A stretch of DNA of 64,000 nucleotides from Nitrospira sp. (GCA_018242665.1 JAFEBL010000014.1:50156-114155), one strand, 5' to 3'. Shown: positions 9,282 through 19,374, counted from the first letter of the stretch. Program-made: numbers and translations. Notes: generated from the sequence alone by a model not told the origin.

Positions 9282-10937
9282 ATGGCTGATTACACACTGC
9301 TCATCATTCTCTTTGCGCCGTTTCTCGGGGCGCTCGCGCTCATCTTCGTCTCCAACCGCCAGGTCTCGCTGGTACGCGGCGTGGCGGCCGGCTCAGCCTT
9401 TATCACTCTGATCGCGTCCGTGTATCTCTTTTACGCCTACGACCCGGTGAAGGGCGGCTATCAGTTCATCCAACGGATTGAATGGTCGCGCCAACTAGGT
9501 ATCTCCCTCCATCTGGGCGTGGACGGCATCGGCACCCCGCTGGTCCTCGCGTCGGGCATTTTGCTCTTCGCAGGCATTTTCGTGTCCTGGCATATCAAAG
9601 ACCGGATGAAGGAGTTTTACATCTGGATCTTGATTCTCGCGGCGGCGACCATCGGCGTCTTCATGTCGCTCGATCTGTTTTTCCTCTACTTCTTCTACGA
9701 AATGTCAGTCATCCCCATGTATTTGCTCTTGGGCATGTGGGGAAGTCACACGAAGAAATATCTCGAAATGACCGACCCGGAAGGCTTGAAGCAGCGTGAC
9801 TCCGTCGGGTTTATTTTCAACTTCGGCGCCAACAGTAAGGAATATGCGGCCATGAAGCTGGTCCTGTTCCTCTCTGCGTTCGCCGTCGCCGCGCTCATGG
9901 GGATCTTGCTCATCTATAAGTTCTCCGGCCTCAATACCTTCGATATTCTGGTGCTTCGTGAAAAGGCGCATTTCTCCGGCCCGTTGGCGACGCTCATCTG
10001 GCTGCTGATCTTTTTTGGATTTGCCTCCATCGCCCCGATCTGGCCGCTGCACTCCTGGTCTCCCGTTGGTCACGCAGCCGCACCGGCCGCAACCAGCATG
10101 TTGCACGCCGGCGTGCTCATGAAGCTGGGGCACTTCTCCATCATCCGGGTGGCGTTTGAAATCCTCCCTGAAACCACCCGCGAGCTCATGCCCATTGCCG
10201 CCGTCCTCTGCATTTTCAGCATCATTTACGGCGGCCTCGTCGCCTACTATGCCAGGGACACCAAATACGTCATCGGGTACTCCAGTTCCAGCCACATGGG
10301 CTATGTCTTCCTGGGCATGGCGGCATTGGACTACATCAGTCTCAGCGGTGCCGTGATCTATATGTTCGCTCACGCCATGGCCACCGGCATGCTTTTCGCC
10401 ATGGCCGGATGGGTCTATGACCAAACGCACACGCGGGACATCCCGTCACTCGGCGGCCTCTCCAACCGCATGCCGTTCATCTCCGCTGCCTTTGTGATCG
10501 GCTGCATGGCCTCCATCGGCATGCCAGGCACCGTGAATTTCATCGCGGAGGTCATGATCATCGTCGGCAGTTGGAACAAGTACCCATTCCAGGTCGTCAT
10601 CGCCGTGCTCGGCATCGTTTTGACCATGGCCTATCTCTTCAAGATGATGCGCGGTCTCTTCTACGGCTCGATGGCCGAGAAATATAGTCACTCCCACGAC
10701 GCCGTCGCCGTGGTGGACCGCATGCCACTCCTCGTCATGATTATGGTCAGCGTGAGTTTTGGCATTTTCCCCGGACACCTCTATTCCGTCGTTCGCTCCG
10801 GCGTGGACCCGCTGATTGCACGCATCACGAAAGTGGTACCGGTCGCGGAGCAACCGACTCACATTCCACTTGCCAGTTCGCCCATTTCGCCGGTGTCGGC
10901 ATCGCATGAGGCGATCGCGAAGGTGACCCCGCGATGA
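9282..10937 (+). CDS. NADH-quinone oxidoreductase subunit M, second copy (NuoM2)
   Basis: A 551-residue NuoM-family membrane protein, the fourth antiporter-like subunit of this complex. The TM5 glutamate is E140 (YFFYEMSVIPMYLL) and a TM8-type lysine is K281 (VLMKLGHFSIIR). However, the TM7 lysine found in NuoL, NuoM and NuoN is absent: the aligned motif reads FASIAPIWPLHSW, with I250 in its place. An extra hydrophilic loop of about 30 residues (about 155-187) follows TM5. It overlaps nuoN by four bases. Its divergence from the first copy argues against a recent tandem duplication. Confidence 0.92.
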   Translation: MADYTLLIILFAPFLGALALIFVSNRQVSLVRGVAAGSAFITLIASVYLFYAYDPVKGGYQFIQRIEWSRQLGISLHLGVDGIGTPLVLASGILLFAGIFVSWHIKDRMKEFYIWILILAAATIGVFMSLDLFFLYFFYEMSVIPMYLLLGMWGSHTKKYLEMTDPEGLKQRDSVGFIFNFGANSKEYAAMKLVLFLSAFAVAALMGILLIYKFSGLNTFDILVLREKAHFSGPLATLIWLLIFFGFASIAPIWPLHSWSPVGHAAAPAATSMLHAGVLMKLGHFSIIRVAFEILPETTRELMPIAAVLCIFSIIYGGLVAYYARDTKYVIGYSSSSHMGYVFLGMAALDYISLSGAVIYMFAHAMATGMLFAMAGWVYDQTHTRDIPSLGGLSNRMPFISAAFVIGCMASIGMPGTVNFIAEVMIIVGSWNKYPFQVVIAVLGIVLTMAYLFKMMRGLFYGSMAEKYSHSHDAVAVVDRMPLLVMIMVSVSFGIFPGHLYSVVRSGVDPLIARITKVVPVAEQPTHIPLASSPISPVSASHEAIAKVTPR

Positions 10938-12430
10938 ATTTTTCCCTGACGCTTTCAGCCAGCGATCTCCTGCTCCTGCTGCCCGAGCTATTTCTCACTG
11001 TCTGGCTGTGCGTGGTGCTGGCCGTGGATTTTTCGTTCAAACGGATCGTCCAAGAACAGCTGGCGTATCTGACCATCCTCGGGCTGATGATCACCCTGGC
11101 CTGCCTCGCATGGTTCGACATGACTGGGGTGACGGGAACGCTTTTCGCCAAGATGTTCGTGGTCGATCGCATGGCCATCTTCTTCAAGGTCATGATTCTG
11201 CTCGCGACGATTTTGGTGATTCTCCTCTCGATCGACTATGTGCATCGGTTTTCGTTTTTCCGGGGGGAATACTACTTCCTCGTCGCCATGTCGGCGCTGG
11301 GGATGATGTTCATGGCCTCGGCCAACGATCTGCTTTCACTTTTCGTCACGCTGGAATTCGCGACCTTCGGCTTCTATGTCCTCGTGTCCTATCTCCGCGA
11401 CGATATGGCATCGAATGAGGCGGGATTGAAATTCTTCATCCTCGGCGTCTTTGCGGCGGGATTGCTCGGCTATGGCATCAGCCTTGTCTATGGAGAAACC
11501 GGCAAACTGGTCTTTTCAGACATGACCGGCGCCAACCCGACGACCGGACTCGTGATCGGCTTCCTGCTCATTTTTGCGGCACTAGGCTTCAAAATCGGTG
11601 CAGTCCCATTCCATTCTTGGATTCCCGACACCTACCATGGCGCCCCGACGCCTGTGACGGCCTTCTTGTCGATCGCGCCGAAAGTCGCGGCCTTTGCGAT
11701 CCTCCTGCGCCTGTTCCTCGTGGCGCTGGCGACCTTCAAACCGGCGTGGGCGTTGCTCATCGTGGCCGCCTCAATTCTCTCCATGACCTACGGCAACATT
11801 GTGGCCATTGCACAACGGAACATTAAGCGGCTACTGGCCTATTCCGGTATCGCTCAGGTCGGCAATGTGCTCATCGGCCTGGCTGCGGGCACCAAAATGG
11901 GTACGGACTCCATTTTGTTCTACCTGCTGACCTATCTCTTCGCGAATCTCGGGGCCTTCGCCGTGATCATGGCAATCAGCAATTCAGTGGGCAGCGATGA
12001 GATCGATGACTACCGGGGATTGAATCGGCGCTCGCCGTTTCTGGCCTTTGCTATGCTGATTTTCCTGCTCTCGTTGGCCGGCGTACCCCCGCTTGCCGGC
12101 TTCATCGGAAAACTCTACATCTTTGTCGCGGCGATCAAGGAGGGCCTCTATATCCTCATCACCGTGGGACTCGTGAACATCGTCGTGTCGATGTACTACT
12201 ATTTGATCGTCGTCAAGAAAATGTATATCAACGAGCCGCTCGATTCTTCTCCCATCAAGACCACGGGCCCCTTGCGGGCCGTGATTTATGTCGGTCTCGC
12301 CGGAACGCTGGTGATCGGCATCTATCCCCAGCCATTCCTTGACTGGGCCGTGTCCGCAACCCTGATGTTTTCCAATTTTCTCGGGCCTGCAGCATCCATT
12401 CTTCCTCCGACACCACCTGTCGGGGGCTAA
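10934..12430 (+). CDS. nuoN: NADH-quinone oxidoreductase subunit N
   Basis: A 498-residue antiporter-like subunit with about 14 membrane helices. It retains the glutamate in FVTLEFATFGFYVL, the TM7 lysine in LGFKIGAVPFHSWIPDTYHG, and IAPKVAAFAILLR. It is the last gene of the operon, starts inside the end of the second nuoM (ATGA overlap), and is followed by a hairpin and an independent gene. Confidence 0.96.
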   Translation: MNFSLTLSASDLLLLLPELFLTVWLCVVLAVDFSFKRIVQEQLAYLTILGLMITLACLAWFDMTGVTGTLFAKMFVVDRMAIFFKVMILLATILVILLSIDYVHRFSFFRGEYYFLVAMSALGMMFMASANDLLSLFVTLEFATFGFYVLVSYLRDDMASNEAGLKFFILGVFAAGLLGYGISLVYGETGKLVFSDMTGANPTTGLVIGFLLIFAALGFKIGAVPFHSWIPDTYHGAPTPVTAFLSIAPKVAAFAILLRLFLVALATFKPAWALLIVAASILSMTYGNIVAIAQRNIKRLLAYSGIAQVGNVLIGLAAGTKMGTDSILFYLLTYLFANLGAFAVIMAISNSVGSDEIDDYRGLNRRSPFLAFAMLIFLLSLAGVPPLAGFIGKLYIFVAAIKEGLYILITVGLVNIVVSMYYYLIVVKKMYINEPLDSSPIKTTGPLRAVIYVGLAGTLVIGIYPQPFLDWAVSATLMFSNFLGPAASILPPTPPVGG

Positions 12431-12442
12431 GCGCATCGTCCC

Positions 12443-12461
12443 GGAAACCCTCGCGGTTTCC
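12443..12461 (+). terminator. Hairpin after the nuo operon
   Basis: A perfect 7-bp inverted repeat (GGAAACC / GGTTTCC) with a 5-base loop begins 13 bp after the nuoN stop. No clear T-run follows, so it is either a weak terminator or an RNA-end stabilising hairpin. Confidence 0.45.
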
Positions 12462-12579
12462 ATCAAATCTCTTCGCGTATCAAGGGCTTCTGCTACAATA
12501 CGCACTGTAGTCTACCGGCTGCATGTGCCAATGTCTCGTCTGACCCGCGAGTGCCTTTTCCTGCATTCGTGGGGCCTTC

Positions 12580-14082
12580 ATGTGGACCATGGATAAACCG
12601 AACCGCCCACAGGCACTCGATGCCGGCGTCGACACCGACCCTCGCGCTCCGTCCCAGGGTGAGCAAGCCTCGACCCCGCTGGCGTTTATCCGTCCATTCC
12701 TTCGGACCATCCAGCAGCGTTCCATCGAACAGCGCGTCCTCGCAGGGTTCGGACTGGTGTTTGCCGGCATCCTGGTGATCTCCGTCATCTCCTATCGCAA
12801 CATGACGGTCCTCATCCGAAACGGCCATCAAGATCAACGAAGTCACGAGTTCATTCAGCTACTCGGGGCAATGGGCGAGGCCATGGATGACGCAGAAAAT
12901 GGGCACCGGCGCTTTCTGGTCACCGGAGACGAGAGTTATCTCGCCGCGTATACCATTCTTCGCGAACGCGCGCCGGAATTCACCCGTTACCTGCGCGAAC
13001 TCACGGAGCCCGACAGCACCCAGGGCGCCCATGTCACGCACCTTGAACAACTCATCACGCAACAGCTCCAGGAGGAACGCAACGCGATAGAGCTGCGAAA
13101 AAAGACCGGATTCGAAGCGGTCCGGGGCATGGCCTTGACCGGTGTGGCAAAGGCCTCGCTGGAGGCGGCGAGGAAACTCCAAGGTCAGATGGAGCAGGAG
13201 GAAAACAAGGCGCTCGCGCAACGGGTCATCGAGTCCACCAGCACGACGCGCTCCAGCATTATTCTTCTCAGCATCGGCGCGCTTTTGCTCTTCGTGCTCC
13301 TCGCCGCTGTCTATTATTTAATCCGGCATGACATCACCGCCCGGCGACGGATCGCCGAGGAACTCCATCGCCGGGGAGAACTCCTGGAGGCGGCCAACAA
13401 GGAATTAGAAGCGTTCAGCTATTCCGTCTCGCACGATTTGCGCGCCCCGCTGAGACACATCGATGGCTACGCCTCGCTACTGGCGAAAGCCACCGCCGTG
13501 TCGTTGGACGACAAAGCCAAACGCTACTTGCACACCATCTCGGAAGCCGCCACCAGAATGGGGCAACTCATCGACGATCTGCTGGTCTTTTCGCGCATGG
13601 GACGGCAGGAAATGTTGCACGGCACGGTCAACCTCAATCAATTGATCGCGGCGGTGCTGCACGATCTTCGACATGACTTGCAAGATCGCACTATCTCATG
13701 GACAATCGCGGAACTCCCTGATGTCACGGGAGACGCCGCCATGCTCCGACAGGTTTTTGTAAATCTGATCGCCAACGCCGTGAAGTTCACCAGCACACAA
13801 CCGAACGCCAGCATCGAAATCGGCAGCCGGAGCGCCGATTCCAATGAAGCAGTGTTATTCGTGCGCGATAATGGAGTAGGATTCGATATGCAGTATGCGA
13901 ACAAACTCTTTGGGGTCTTTCAGCGACTCCATCGCGCGGACGAATTCGAAGGGACGGGCATCGGGTTGGCGAATGTCCGACGAATTATTCACCGACATGG
14001 GGGAAAGACCTGGGCGGAAGGCGCGCTCGGCAAAGGCGCCACCTTTTACGTCAGCCTCCCCCTCGCGAGGCCATCCATATGA
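12580..14082 (+). CDS. Membrane sensor histidine kinase with CHASE3 domain
   Basis: A 500-residue kinase. TM1 (about 52-72) and TM2 (about 226-248) flank an extracytoplasmic all-helical CHASE3-type sensor containing DAENGHRRFLVTGDESYL. The cytoplasmic part has the HisKA motif SYSVSHDLRAPLRH with the phospho-accepting H285. An HATPase domain follows (NLIANAVKF, RDNGVGFD, GTGIGLA). The kinase core resembles cyanobacterial/bacteriophytochrome-type kinases that pair with Rcp1-like regulators. The next gene, overlapping by four bases, is exactly such a regulator. The signal is unknown. Confidence 0.9.
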   Translation: MWTMDKPNRPQALDAGVDTDPRAPSQGEQASTPLAFIRPFLRTIQQRSIEQRVLAGFGLVFAGILVISVISYRNMTVLIRNGHQDQRSHEFIQLLGAMGEAMDDAENGHRRFLVTGDESYLAAYTILRERAPEFTRYLRELTEPDSTQGAHVTHLEQLITQQLQEERNAIELRKKTGFEAVRGMALTGVAKASLEAARKLQGQMEQEENKALAQRVIESTSTTRSSIILLSIGALLLFVLLAAVYYLIRHDITARRRIAEELHRRGELLEAANKELEAFSYSVSHDLRAPLRHIDGYASLLAKATAVSLDDKAKRYLHTISEAATRMGQLIDDLLVFSRMGRQEMLHGTVNLNQLIAAVLHDLRHDLQDRTISWTIAELPDVTGDAAMLRQVFVNLIANAVKFTSTQPNASIEIGSRSADSNEAVLFVRDNGVGFDMQYANKLFGVFQRLHRADEFEGTGIGLANVRRIIHRHGGKTWAEGALGKGATFYVSLPLARPSI

Positions 14083-14546
14083 CGCTCTCCAAACCTATTG
14101 TGCTGGCTGAAGACAATCCGCGCGACGCCGAACTGACACTCGCGGCCATGGAAGAGCACCAGCTGGCCGACAAAGTCATCCTCTGTCATGACGGGGCGGA
14201 AGTGCTCGATTACCTCTATTGCCGCGGGGCCTTCAAGACGAGGCTCCAGGGGAATCCGGCCGTCGTCCTGCTCGATCTGAAAATGCCGAAAGTCGACGGG
14301 CTTGAAGTGTTGCGCACCATCAAGAATGACGCCGATCTGCGGCCCATTCCCGTCGTCATGCTCACGTCTTCGCGGGAAGAACGGGATCTGGCCGAAAGTT
14401 ATGCCCTGGGCGCCAACGCCTACGTCGTCAAGCCAGTGGAGTTCCATCAGTTCCTCAAGGCCGTCAAGGAACTCGGCGTGTTCTGGGGCATGATCAACGA
14501 GCCGCCGCCTGAAGGCGCCAGCCGCGCAGCAGGCCGATCAGCATAA
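14079..14546 (+). CDS. Rcp1-like single-domain response regulator
   Basis: 155 residues forming one receiver domain with no output domain. Acidic residues are in VLAEDNPRDAEL, the phospho-acceptor is D66 in VVLLDLKMPKVDG, and the conserved lysine is in NAYVVKPVEF. The sequence is of the Rcp1 type that is phosphorylated by phytochrome-like kinases. It is coupled to the upstream CHASE3 kinase by an ATGA overlap, so it is very probably its partner. It must act through protein contact or a phosphorelay, possibly with the hybrid kinase 22 bp downstream. Confidence 0.9.
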   Translation: MTLSKPIVLAEDNPRDAELTLAAMEEHQLADKVILCHDGAEVLDYLYCRGAFKTRLQGNPAVVLLDLKMPKVDGLEVLRTIKNDADLRPIPVVMLTSSREERDLAESYALGANAYVVKPVEFHQFLKAVKELGVFWGMINEPPPEGASRAAGRSA

Positions 14547-14568
14547 CCATCCGGGTTCGACACAGACG

Positions 14569-16209
14569 ATGACTCAGCCCCTGCGACTCATTCATCTTGA
14601 GGGCAACCAGGCGGACGCGGAGCTCATTGATTCCACGCTTCGCAACGCCGGCATTCCCTGCCAGTCAAAACGCGTCCACACGCGCGAAGATTTTCTCGCG
14701 GCCCTCCGTCAGGGAGGATTCAACCTGATCCTCGCTGACACCACACTATCCGGCTTCGACGGAGCCGCAGCGCTCGATCTCGCGCGAGCCCTCCATCCCG
14801 ACGTGCCATTCCTCTTCGTCTCCGGCATGCAAGGCGAAGAATTCGCCGTCGACATGATGCAGCGCGGAGCCACCGACTTTATTTCCAAACAACGGCTAGG
14901 CAGGCTGGTGCCCTCTATTCGACGGACGGTGCGTGAACTTGACGCGCGGTTGGACCGGAAACGGGCCGAAGACGCGTTGCGCATGAGTGAAAAACAGCTG
15001 CGCCAGGCGCAGAAGATGGAAGCCGTCGGCCGCCTGGCTGGAGGGCTCGCCCATGATTTCAACAACCTGCTGACCGTCATCATGGGACATAGCCAGGTGC
15101 TGCTGGGCGAACTGGCCCCCGGCACCCCGATCCGCGCCAAGATCGAAGAGATGCAGAAGGCCGGGGAGCGGGCCGCAAACTTGATCCGTCAACTCATGGC
15201 CTTCAGCCGCAAACAACCGATGGAACCGAAGGTACTGCCGCTGAACTCGGTCATCGGGAGTGTGGAAGGGATGCTCCGCCGCCTCATCGGCGAGGACATT
15301 CAACTGGTCATCCGGCCCGATCCCCATCACGGCCATGTGAAGGCGGATCCGGGACAGCTGGAACAAGTCTTGATGAACCTCGTCGTGAATGCCAGGGATG
15401 CCATGCCGAACGGAGGGCTGCTGGCCATCGAAACATCACAAGTGGAGCTGACGCGCACCCCTATGCACCATCTGCACCCCTTGCCGTTGGGGCACTATGT
15501 CAAGTTGACGGTGACAGACACTGGGTGCGGCATGGATGCTGACGTGTTCAGTCATCTCTTCGAACCGTTCTTTACCACCAAAGACACGCACAAGGGCACA
15601 GGGCTTGGCCTCTCGACCGTGTTCGGCATCGTCACGAGCTGCGGCGGCGGCATCGATGTCTGGACTCAAGTGGGACACGGGACGACCTTCGATCTCTATT
15701 TTCCGCGTGCCGCCCCACAACCTTCTGCCGCGTCCGCGGAATCCTCGGCGACTCAGCCGCGCCAAGGCTCTGAAACGATTTTGCTGGTCGAGGACGATGG
15801 CGCGGTGCGCGACCTGGTGCGCCAGGAATTGCTCAAGACGGGCTACCACGTCATCGAGGCCAAGAACGGCGTCGAAGCCTGCCTGACGGCCACACAACAG
15901 AGTTATCACGTCGACCTCCTGCTGACCGACGTCGTGATGCCGGGCATGAACGGGCGGGAACTGGCCGAACATCTGTCGGTCATCAAGCCGAATCTCCGAG
16001 TACTCTTCATGTCGGGGTACCTCGACGACATTTGTGTCAACAGCGGCATGGATCCGCATCGCACCACCTTTCTCCAAAAGCCGTTCACCCCGGACCTGCT
16101 GCTCCGCACCGTGCGCGCGCTACTCGACTCCTCCGCGGCGGGAACAGGATCGATCCACCTCCAGGCTTCACCGCCAAGTCACTCGCCTCGTTCCGCTCGC
16201 GCGTCGTAA
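14569..16209 (+). CDS. Soluble hybrid histidine kinase (REC-HisKA-HATPase-REC)
   Basis: 546 residues with no membrane segment. An N-terminal receiver domain (phospho-acceptor D57 in [13 protein letters not shown], with a weak acidic pair) is followed by HisKA with H162 in [14 protein letters not shown]. An HATPase domain ([28 protein letters not shown]) and a C-terminal receiver domain ([23 protein letters not shown]) complete it. It is probably co-transcribed with the two genes upstream, so the three could form one phosphorelay. The input would come by phosphotransfer from the Rcp1-like protein or another kinase. Confidence 0.88.
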   Translation: MTQPLRLIHLEGNQADAELIDSTLRNAGIPCQSKRVHTREDFLAALRQGGFNLILADTTLSGFDGAAALDLARALHPDVPFLFVSGMQGEEFAVDMMQRGATDFISKQRLGRLVPSIRRTVRELDARLDRKRAEDALRMSEKQLRQAQKMEAVGRLAGGLAHDFNNLLTVIMGHSQVLLGELAPGTPIRAKIEEMQKAGERAANLIRQLMAFSRKQPMEPKVLPLNSVIGSVEGMLRRLIGEDIQLVIRPDPHHGHVKADPGQLEQVLMNLVVNARDAMPNGGLLAIETSQVELTRTPMHHLHPLPLGHYVKLTVTDTGCGMDADVFSHLFEPFFTTKDTHKGTGLGLSTVFGIVTSCGGGIDVWTQVGHGTTFDLYFPRAAPQPSAASAESSATQPRQGSETILLVEDDGAVRDLVRQELLKTGYHVIEAKNGVEACLTATQQSYHVDLLLTDVVMPGMNGRELAEHLSVIKPNLRVLFMSGYLDDICVNSGMDPHRTTFLQKPFTPDLLLRTVRALLDSSAAGTGSIHLQASPPSHSPRSARAS

Positions 16210-16335
16210 CGAGTCTGCTCCATCCGGCCTTCATCGGTCCCGAGTTTGACCCATGCGGTCATCCTTTTTATACTGAGGCCGCGGGGGTCGTGTTCCGACG
16301 GTTTCTACTGATACTCGTATGGATACAAGGGAGTG

Positions 16336-17262
16336 ATGAACGATCGCGGCCGGAAGGAAGCCTCATCCCATCGCAGGAGAGACACGCTGTGCCGTGGCCT
16401 GATGCTCTGCTGGCTGACCGCCCTGCTGCCGGTTCAACCGGTGGTCGCCCACTCCATCCCCTGGGAACGATTGACCACCGGCATGCAGGTGGCGGTCTGG
16501 AACCCCATTGAAACCTGCCCGCAGGTGCCCGCGTTGCTTATGCTCCAGGTTGACCCGGAACGGTTCCGGTTTTCCGTCCATCAATTTCGTGACGAGGGCC
16601 TCCGGTCCCCCATCTCGATCCATGATTGGCAGCAACGCACCGACGCCTACGTCCTGTTCAATGCAGGATTGTTTCGTGAAGACTATTCCTACTTAGGCGT
16701 CTTGCTCAAAGAAGGCCGATCGCTCGGAAGCAAGAAACACCATTCCTGGCAGGGACTGTTTGCAGCGGAACCCACCGACCGGACACTTCGAAAAGCACGC
16801 GTCTTCGACCTGGCCTTCGACGCGTTCACCGAAGATCCGCCGCTCTACCGTGAAGCCGCGCAATCATTGATGTTGTTCGACAGGACCGGAAAACTTCGAG
16901 TACGAGACAGCGGGAAGCGGGCGTTTCAAACGGTGGTGGCTGAAGATGGGCAAGGCGCCATTCTTGTGATCAAGACCGTGGATGTCGTCTCGCTCCATCA
17001 CTTAGCCGACTGCCTGCACCGGCAACTGCCGCAACTTCAGCAGGCGATGGCCATGGATGGCGGCGCCTCATCCGATATCATCGCCAGTCCGGACCTGCTC
17101 CATGCTTCTCAGGAAACCGCCTCCCAAGCGGCCTGGCGCTCGCTATTGGCGGGAAGCACGGGCGTGCATATTCCCCTGCCAACCGTCATTGGAATCAGCC
17201 CACGGACACCCGGGAGGGTCGGCGCCGCCGCTGAACCGCCGCGCGCACCTCGCAAGCCCTGA
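16336..17262 (+). CDS. Secreted phosphodiester glycosidase family (NAGPA-like) protein
   Basis: About 308 residues with an N-terminal signal peptide (hydrophobic run GLMLCWLTALLPVQPVVA). The C-terminal half carries the family motif AMAMDGGASSDI and earlier FNAGLF, typical of the NAGPA/DUF2233 fold (phosphodiester glycosidase). The natural substrate in bacteria is not known; an exopolysaccharide or cell-wall role is plausible. A GTG codon lies directly before the ATG and AGGGAG sits very close, so the exact start (16333 or 16336) is uncertain. The next gene is convergent. Confidence 0.75.
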   Translation: MNDRGRKEASSHRRRDTLCRGLMLCWLTALLPVQPVVAHSIPWERLTTGMQVAVWNPIETCPQVPALLMLQVDPERFRFSVHQFRDEGLRSPISIHDWQQRTDAYVLFNAGLFREDYSYLGVLLKEGRSLGSKKHHSWQGLFAAEPTDRTLRKARVFDLAFDAFTEDPPLYREAAQSLMLFDRTGKLRVRDSGKRAFQTVVAEDGQGAILVIKTVDVVSLHHLADCLHRQLPQLQQAMAMDGGASSDIIASPDLLHASQETASQAAWRSLLAGSTGVHIPLPTVIGISPRTPGRVGAAAEPPRAPRKP

Positions 17263-17273
17263 CGCGTCCCGCC

Positions 17274-17699
17274 CTATCGGCCGGGCGCGACAGGAAATCC
17301 CGCTTCGGTCCAGGCGTTCATGCTTCCCACCACATTGTAAACATGCGTATATCCCAGATCGGCCAGAGTTTCCGCCGCAATGTTGCTACGACGGCCCGAT
17401 TGGCAATACAGGACGATGTGGTCATCCAACTTCGCGCCCAGTTCCCGGTGACGCGCCTTGATCTCCCGAAAATCAATATTGAGATCGGTGCCGGGAATCA
17501 TGCCGGATGCATGCTCCTCAGGGGAACGCACATCGACCAGGACAAATCCCTTCGCGCTCGCGGAGGACGCTTTGGCCAGACCGGCTTGCAATTGTTGCAC
17601 GCTCAATACGTAGGAATGATTGGCAAGGGTAGGGACTGGCGCCTGAAGGAGAATCCCAGCCAGCACGATCGCACCCGTGATAAAAAGAAGAGATCTCAT
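17274..17699 (-). CDS. Exported single-domain rhodanese
   Basis: 141 residues with a signal peptide (MRSLLFITGAIVLAGILLQA) and one rhodanese domain. The active-site loop reads YCQSGRRSNIAAETL with the catalytic cysteine, preceded by VDVRSPEEHASGMIPG. It should bind or transfer sulfane sulfur in the periplasm. The start was placed at 17699, where AAGGAG precedes ATG by eight bases, rather than at the upstream ATG of the open frame. Confidence 0.85.
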   Translation of the reverse strand: MRSLLFITGAIVLAGILLQAPVPTLANHSYVLSVQQLQAGLAKASSASAKGFVLVDVRSPEEHASGMIPGTDLNIDFREIKARHRELGAKLDDHIVLYCQSGRRSNIAAETLADLGYTHVYNVVGSMNAWTEAGFPVAPGR

Positions 17700-17762
17700 A
17701 GCCACTGCTCCTTTACTCACCGCATGATGGGGTAGGGATGCATCGTGTATGATAGGAGCCCG

Positions 17763-18074
17763 ATGAAAAATTGGTCAAGTCTGATGGTCCTTGCGCTGTG
17801 CCTGGTCCTCTCCGCATGCGGGGACGGTGCCATCTTGGTGAAAGAGGCAGACCGCGGGGGCGTCGTGGTGTACCCCTACCGGCCAGAGCAGGGCACACTG
17901 CTCTCGTCATTCCGCAAGGACGCGATGCGTCTGATGGACGAGAAATGTCCGGGGGGGCACACGATCGTCCGCGAGGGCGAAACGAAGGGGCGGCTGCGCC
18001 AGGCCAGCCCGATCGCAGGGTCAAGCGACGTCGTCGAGGAGCGGCGATGGGGTATCCAGTTTGAGTGCAGATAG
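17763..18074 (+). CDS. Small putative lipoprotein
   Basis: 103 residues with a lipoprotein signal peptide ending in the lipobox LSAC (cysteine at residue 20). The short mature domain has two further cysteines (MDEKCPGG and the penultimate QFECR), which could form a disulfide. AGGAG five bases before ATG 17763 supports this start over a GTG upstream. No family recognised. Convergent with pyrE. Confidence 0.7.
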   Translation: MKNWSSLMVLALCLVLSACGDGAILVKEADRGGVVVYPYRPEQGTLLSSFRKDAMRLMDEKCPGGHTIVREGETKGRLRQASPIAGSSDVVEERRWGIQFECR

Positions 18075-18075
18075 C

Positions 18076-18651
18076 TCAAGCCGCAGCCGGTCGTCCCTTC
18101 ATCAGGTCATCGATCGTCAGCAGGCTCGCCACCCGTACGCCTAACTGCTCGATACGGGCTCGGCCGTCCTGCTCGTTGCGATCGACAATGACGAGGGCGG
18201 TGTTCACGGTGAGTCCTGCGTCACGGGCCGCGGTGATGGCCTTCAGCACGGATCCACCACTGGTCAGCACATCATCCACGATCAACGCACGGTCCCCCGC
18301 CCGCACGACACCTTCGACCAACCGGCCGAGACCATGGTCCTTCGCCTGCTTGCGTACGAAAAAGGTTCGCCAGTCCCGGCGGGGGGTTGCCAGATAAGCA
18401 TAGTCGGAGATCGACGTGGCGATGGAGATGGCGCCGATTTCCAGGCCACCGAGACAATCAATCTCCTGGTCCTTGATGACCTCCCAGGCGCGTTGCGCGA
18501 CCAAATGGCGCGCATGGGGAAAGGCCATCAGCGTTCGACAATCCACATAGAATGGGCTCCGCAGGCCGGAAGCGAGTGTAAATCCACCGTTCGGGTCCCA
18601 CTTAAATGACTGAGTCTGGTGAAACGCAGCAATGAGATCGTCTTGCAGCAT
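18076..18651 (-). CDS. pyrE: Orotate phosphoribosyltransferase
   Basis: 191 residues. The PRPP-binding loop is LIVDDVLTSGGSVLKAI, and the orotate/PRPP site FTLASGLRSPFYVDCR is near the N-terminus. The enzyme joins orotate and PRPP to make OMP in pyrimidine synthesis. The frame is open further upstream, but ATG 18651 (AGGA seven bases before it) gives the usual N-terminus. It reads toward the convergent lipoprotein gene; the two stops are one base apart. Confidence 0.93.
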   Translation of the reverse strand: MLQDDLIAAFHQTQSFKWDPNGGFTLASGLRSPFYVDCRTLMAFPHARHLVAQRAWEVIKDQEIDCLGGLEIGAISIATSISDYAYLATPRRDWRTFFVRKQAKDHGLGRLVEGVVRAGDRALIVDDVLTSGGSVLKAITAARDAGLTVNTALVIVDRNEQDGRARIEQLGVRVASLLTIDDLMKGRPAAA

Positions 18652-18864
18652 GGTTCGTCCTGTGCTCCCCTCAACGTCCAACGCCATCGAGCCTCGCCGG
18701 CTCGGCCGGTCCGTCCAGACCGGCGGCTGATTGTACACCGGTCAGCACTCAGATGACATCAGACAGTAGAGAGCCCGACGCACCCAGCCGCAGCCGCTCA
18801 GAGGAAGCCATTGGCCGACGCGCCCATCACACCGCACAGGTCCGACCCACGCCTGAGGTATCGG

Positions 18865-19374
18865 TCAGGAAAACCGCCGCACCTGGTCAGCCAACGTCCC
18901 TGCAACCAGGCTGAGATCAAACGGCCAGGCATACCGAAGATCCACGCCCGGATACTGCGGCCGAAGGTGCGCAAGAATCTCCGGGATCTCGACTTCAGAA
19001 TGCGAACCCCCGGGCGTAAACATCGTCGTGGCCACGACAATCAGGGTCGCGCCCTGCTTGACGAGTTGATCGACCGATTCTTCCAATGTCGGCGCGCAAA
19101 ATTCATTGTAGGCCATGGCAAACAGCACATCGCCTATCTTGGCCCGCAATTGGGCCGCCACCGCTTCCAGCCCCGCTTGATAGGGATCGGTCTCCGCATT
19201 CCTCGGCCAGTGGCGAATCTTGGCATCCAACTCCATTTCCTCGGCCGACGGCGGCTGATGGGCTGCGCGACGCTGTGCTTCGAGCCGCTTCAATTTCGTC
19301 ACCAAATCTTGCGGACAACCCCTGGGAATGCCGCCATGTCCGACCAGAATCACACCCTTCCGCACTGTTGCCAT
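18865..19374 (-). CDS. CbiX/sirohydrochlorin-chelatase-like protein
   Basis: 169 residues starting with KGVILVGHGGIPRG and containing TTMFTPGGSHSEVEIP. These are the two histidine motifs that bind the metal in short CbiX-type chelatases, which insert Co or Fe into sirohydrochlorin. A central insertion of about 45 residues (RRAAHQPPSAEE region) is unlike canonical CbiX, so a divergent function is possible. ATG 19374 has AAGGAG seven bases upstream. It lies at the downstream end of the minus-strand cluster headed by the B12-dependent regulator, making a link to cobalamin or siroheme supply attractive but unproven. Confidence 0.75.
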   Translation of the reverse strand: MATVRKGVILVGHGGIPRGCPQDLVTKLKRLEAQRRAAHQPPSAEEMELDAKIRHWPRNAETDPYQAGLEAVAAQLRAKIGDVLFAMAYNEFCAPTLEESVDQLVKQGATLIVVATTMFTPGGSHSEVEIPEILAHLRPQYPGVDLRYAWPFDLSLVAGTLADQVRRFS

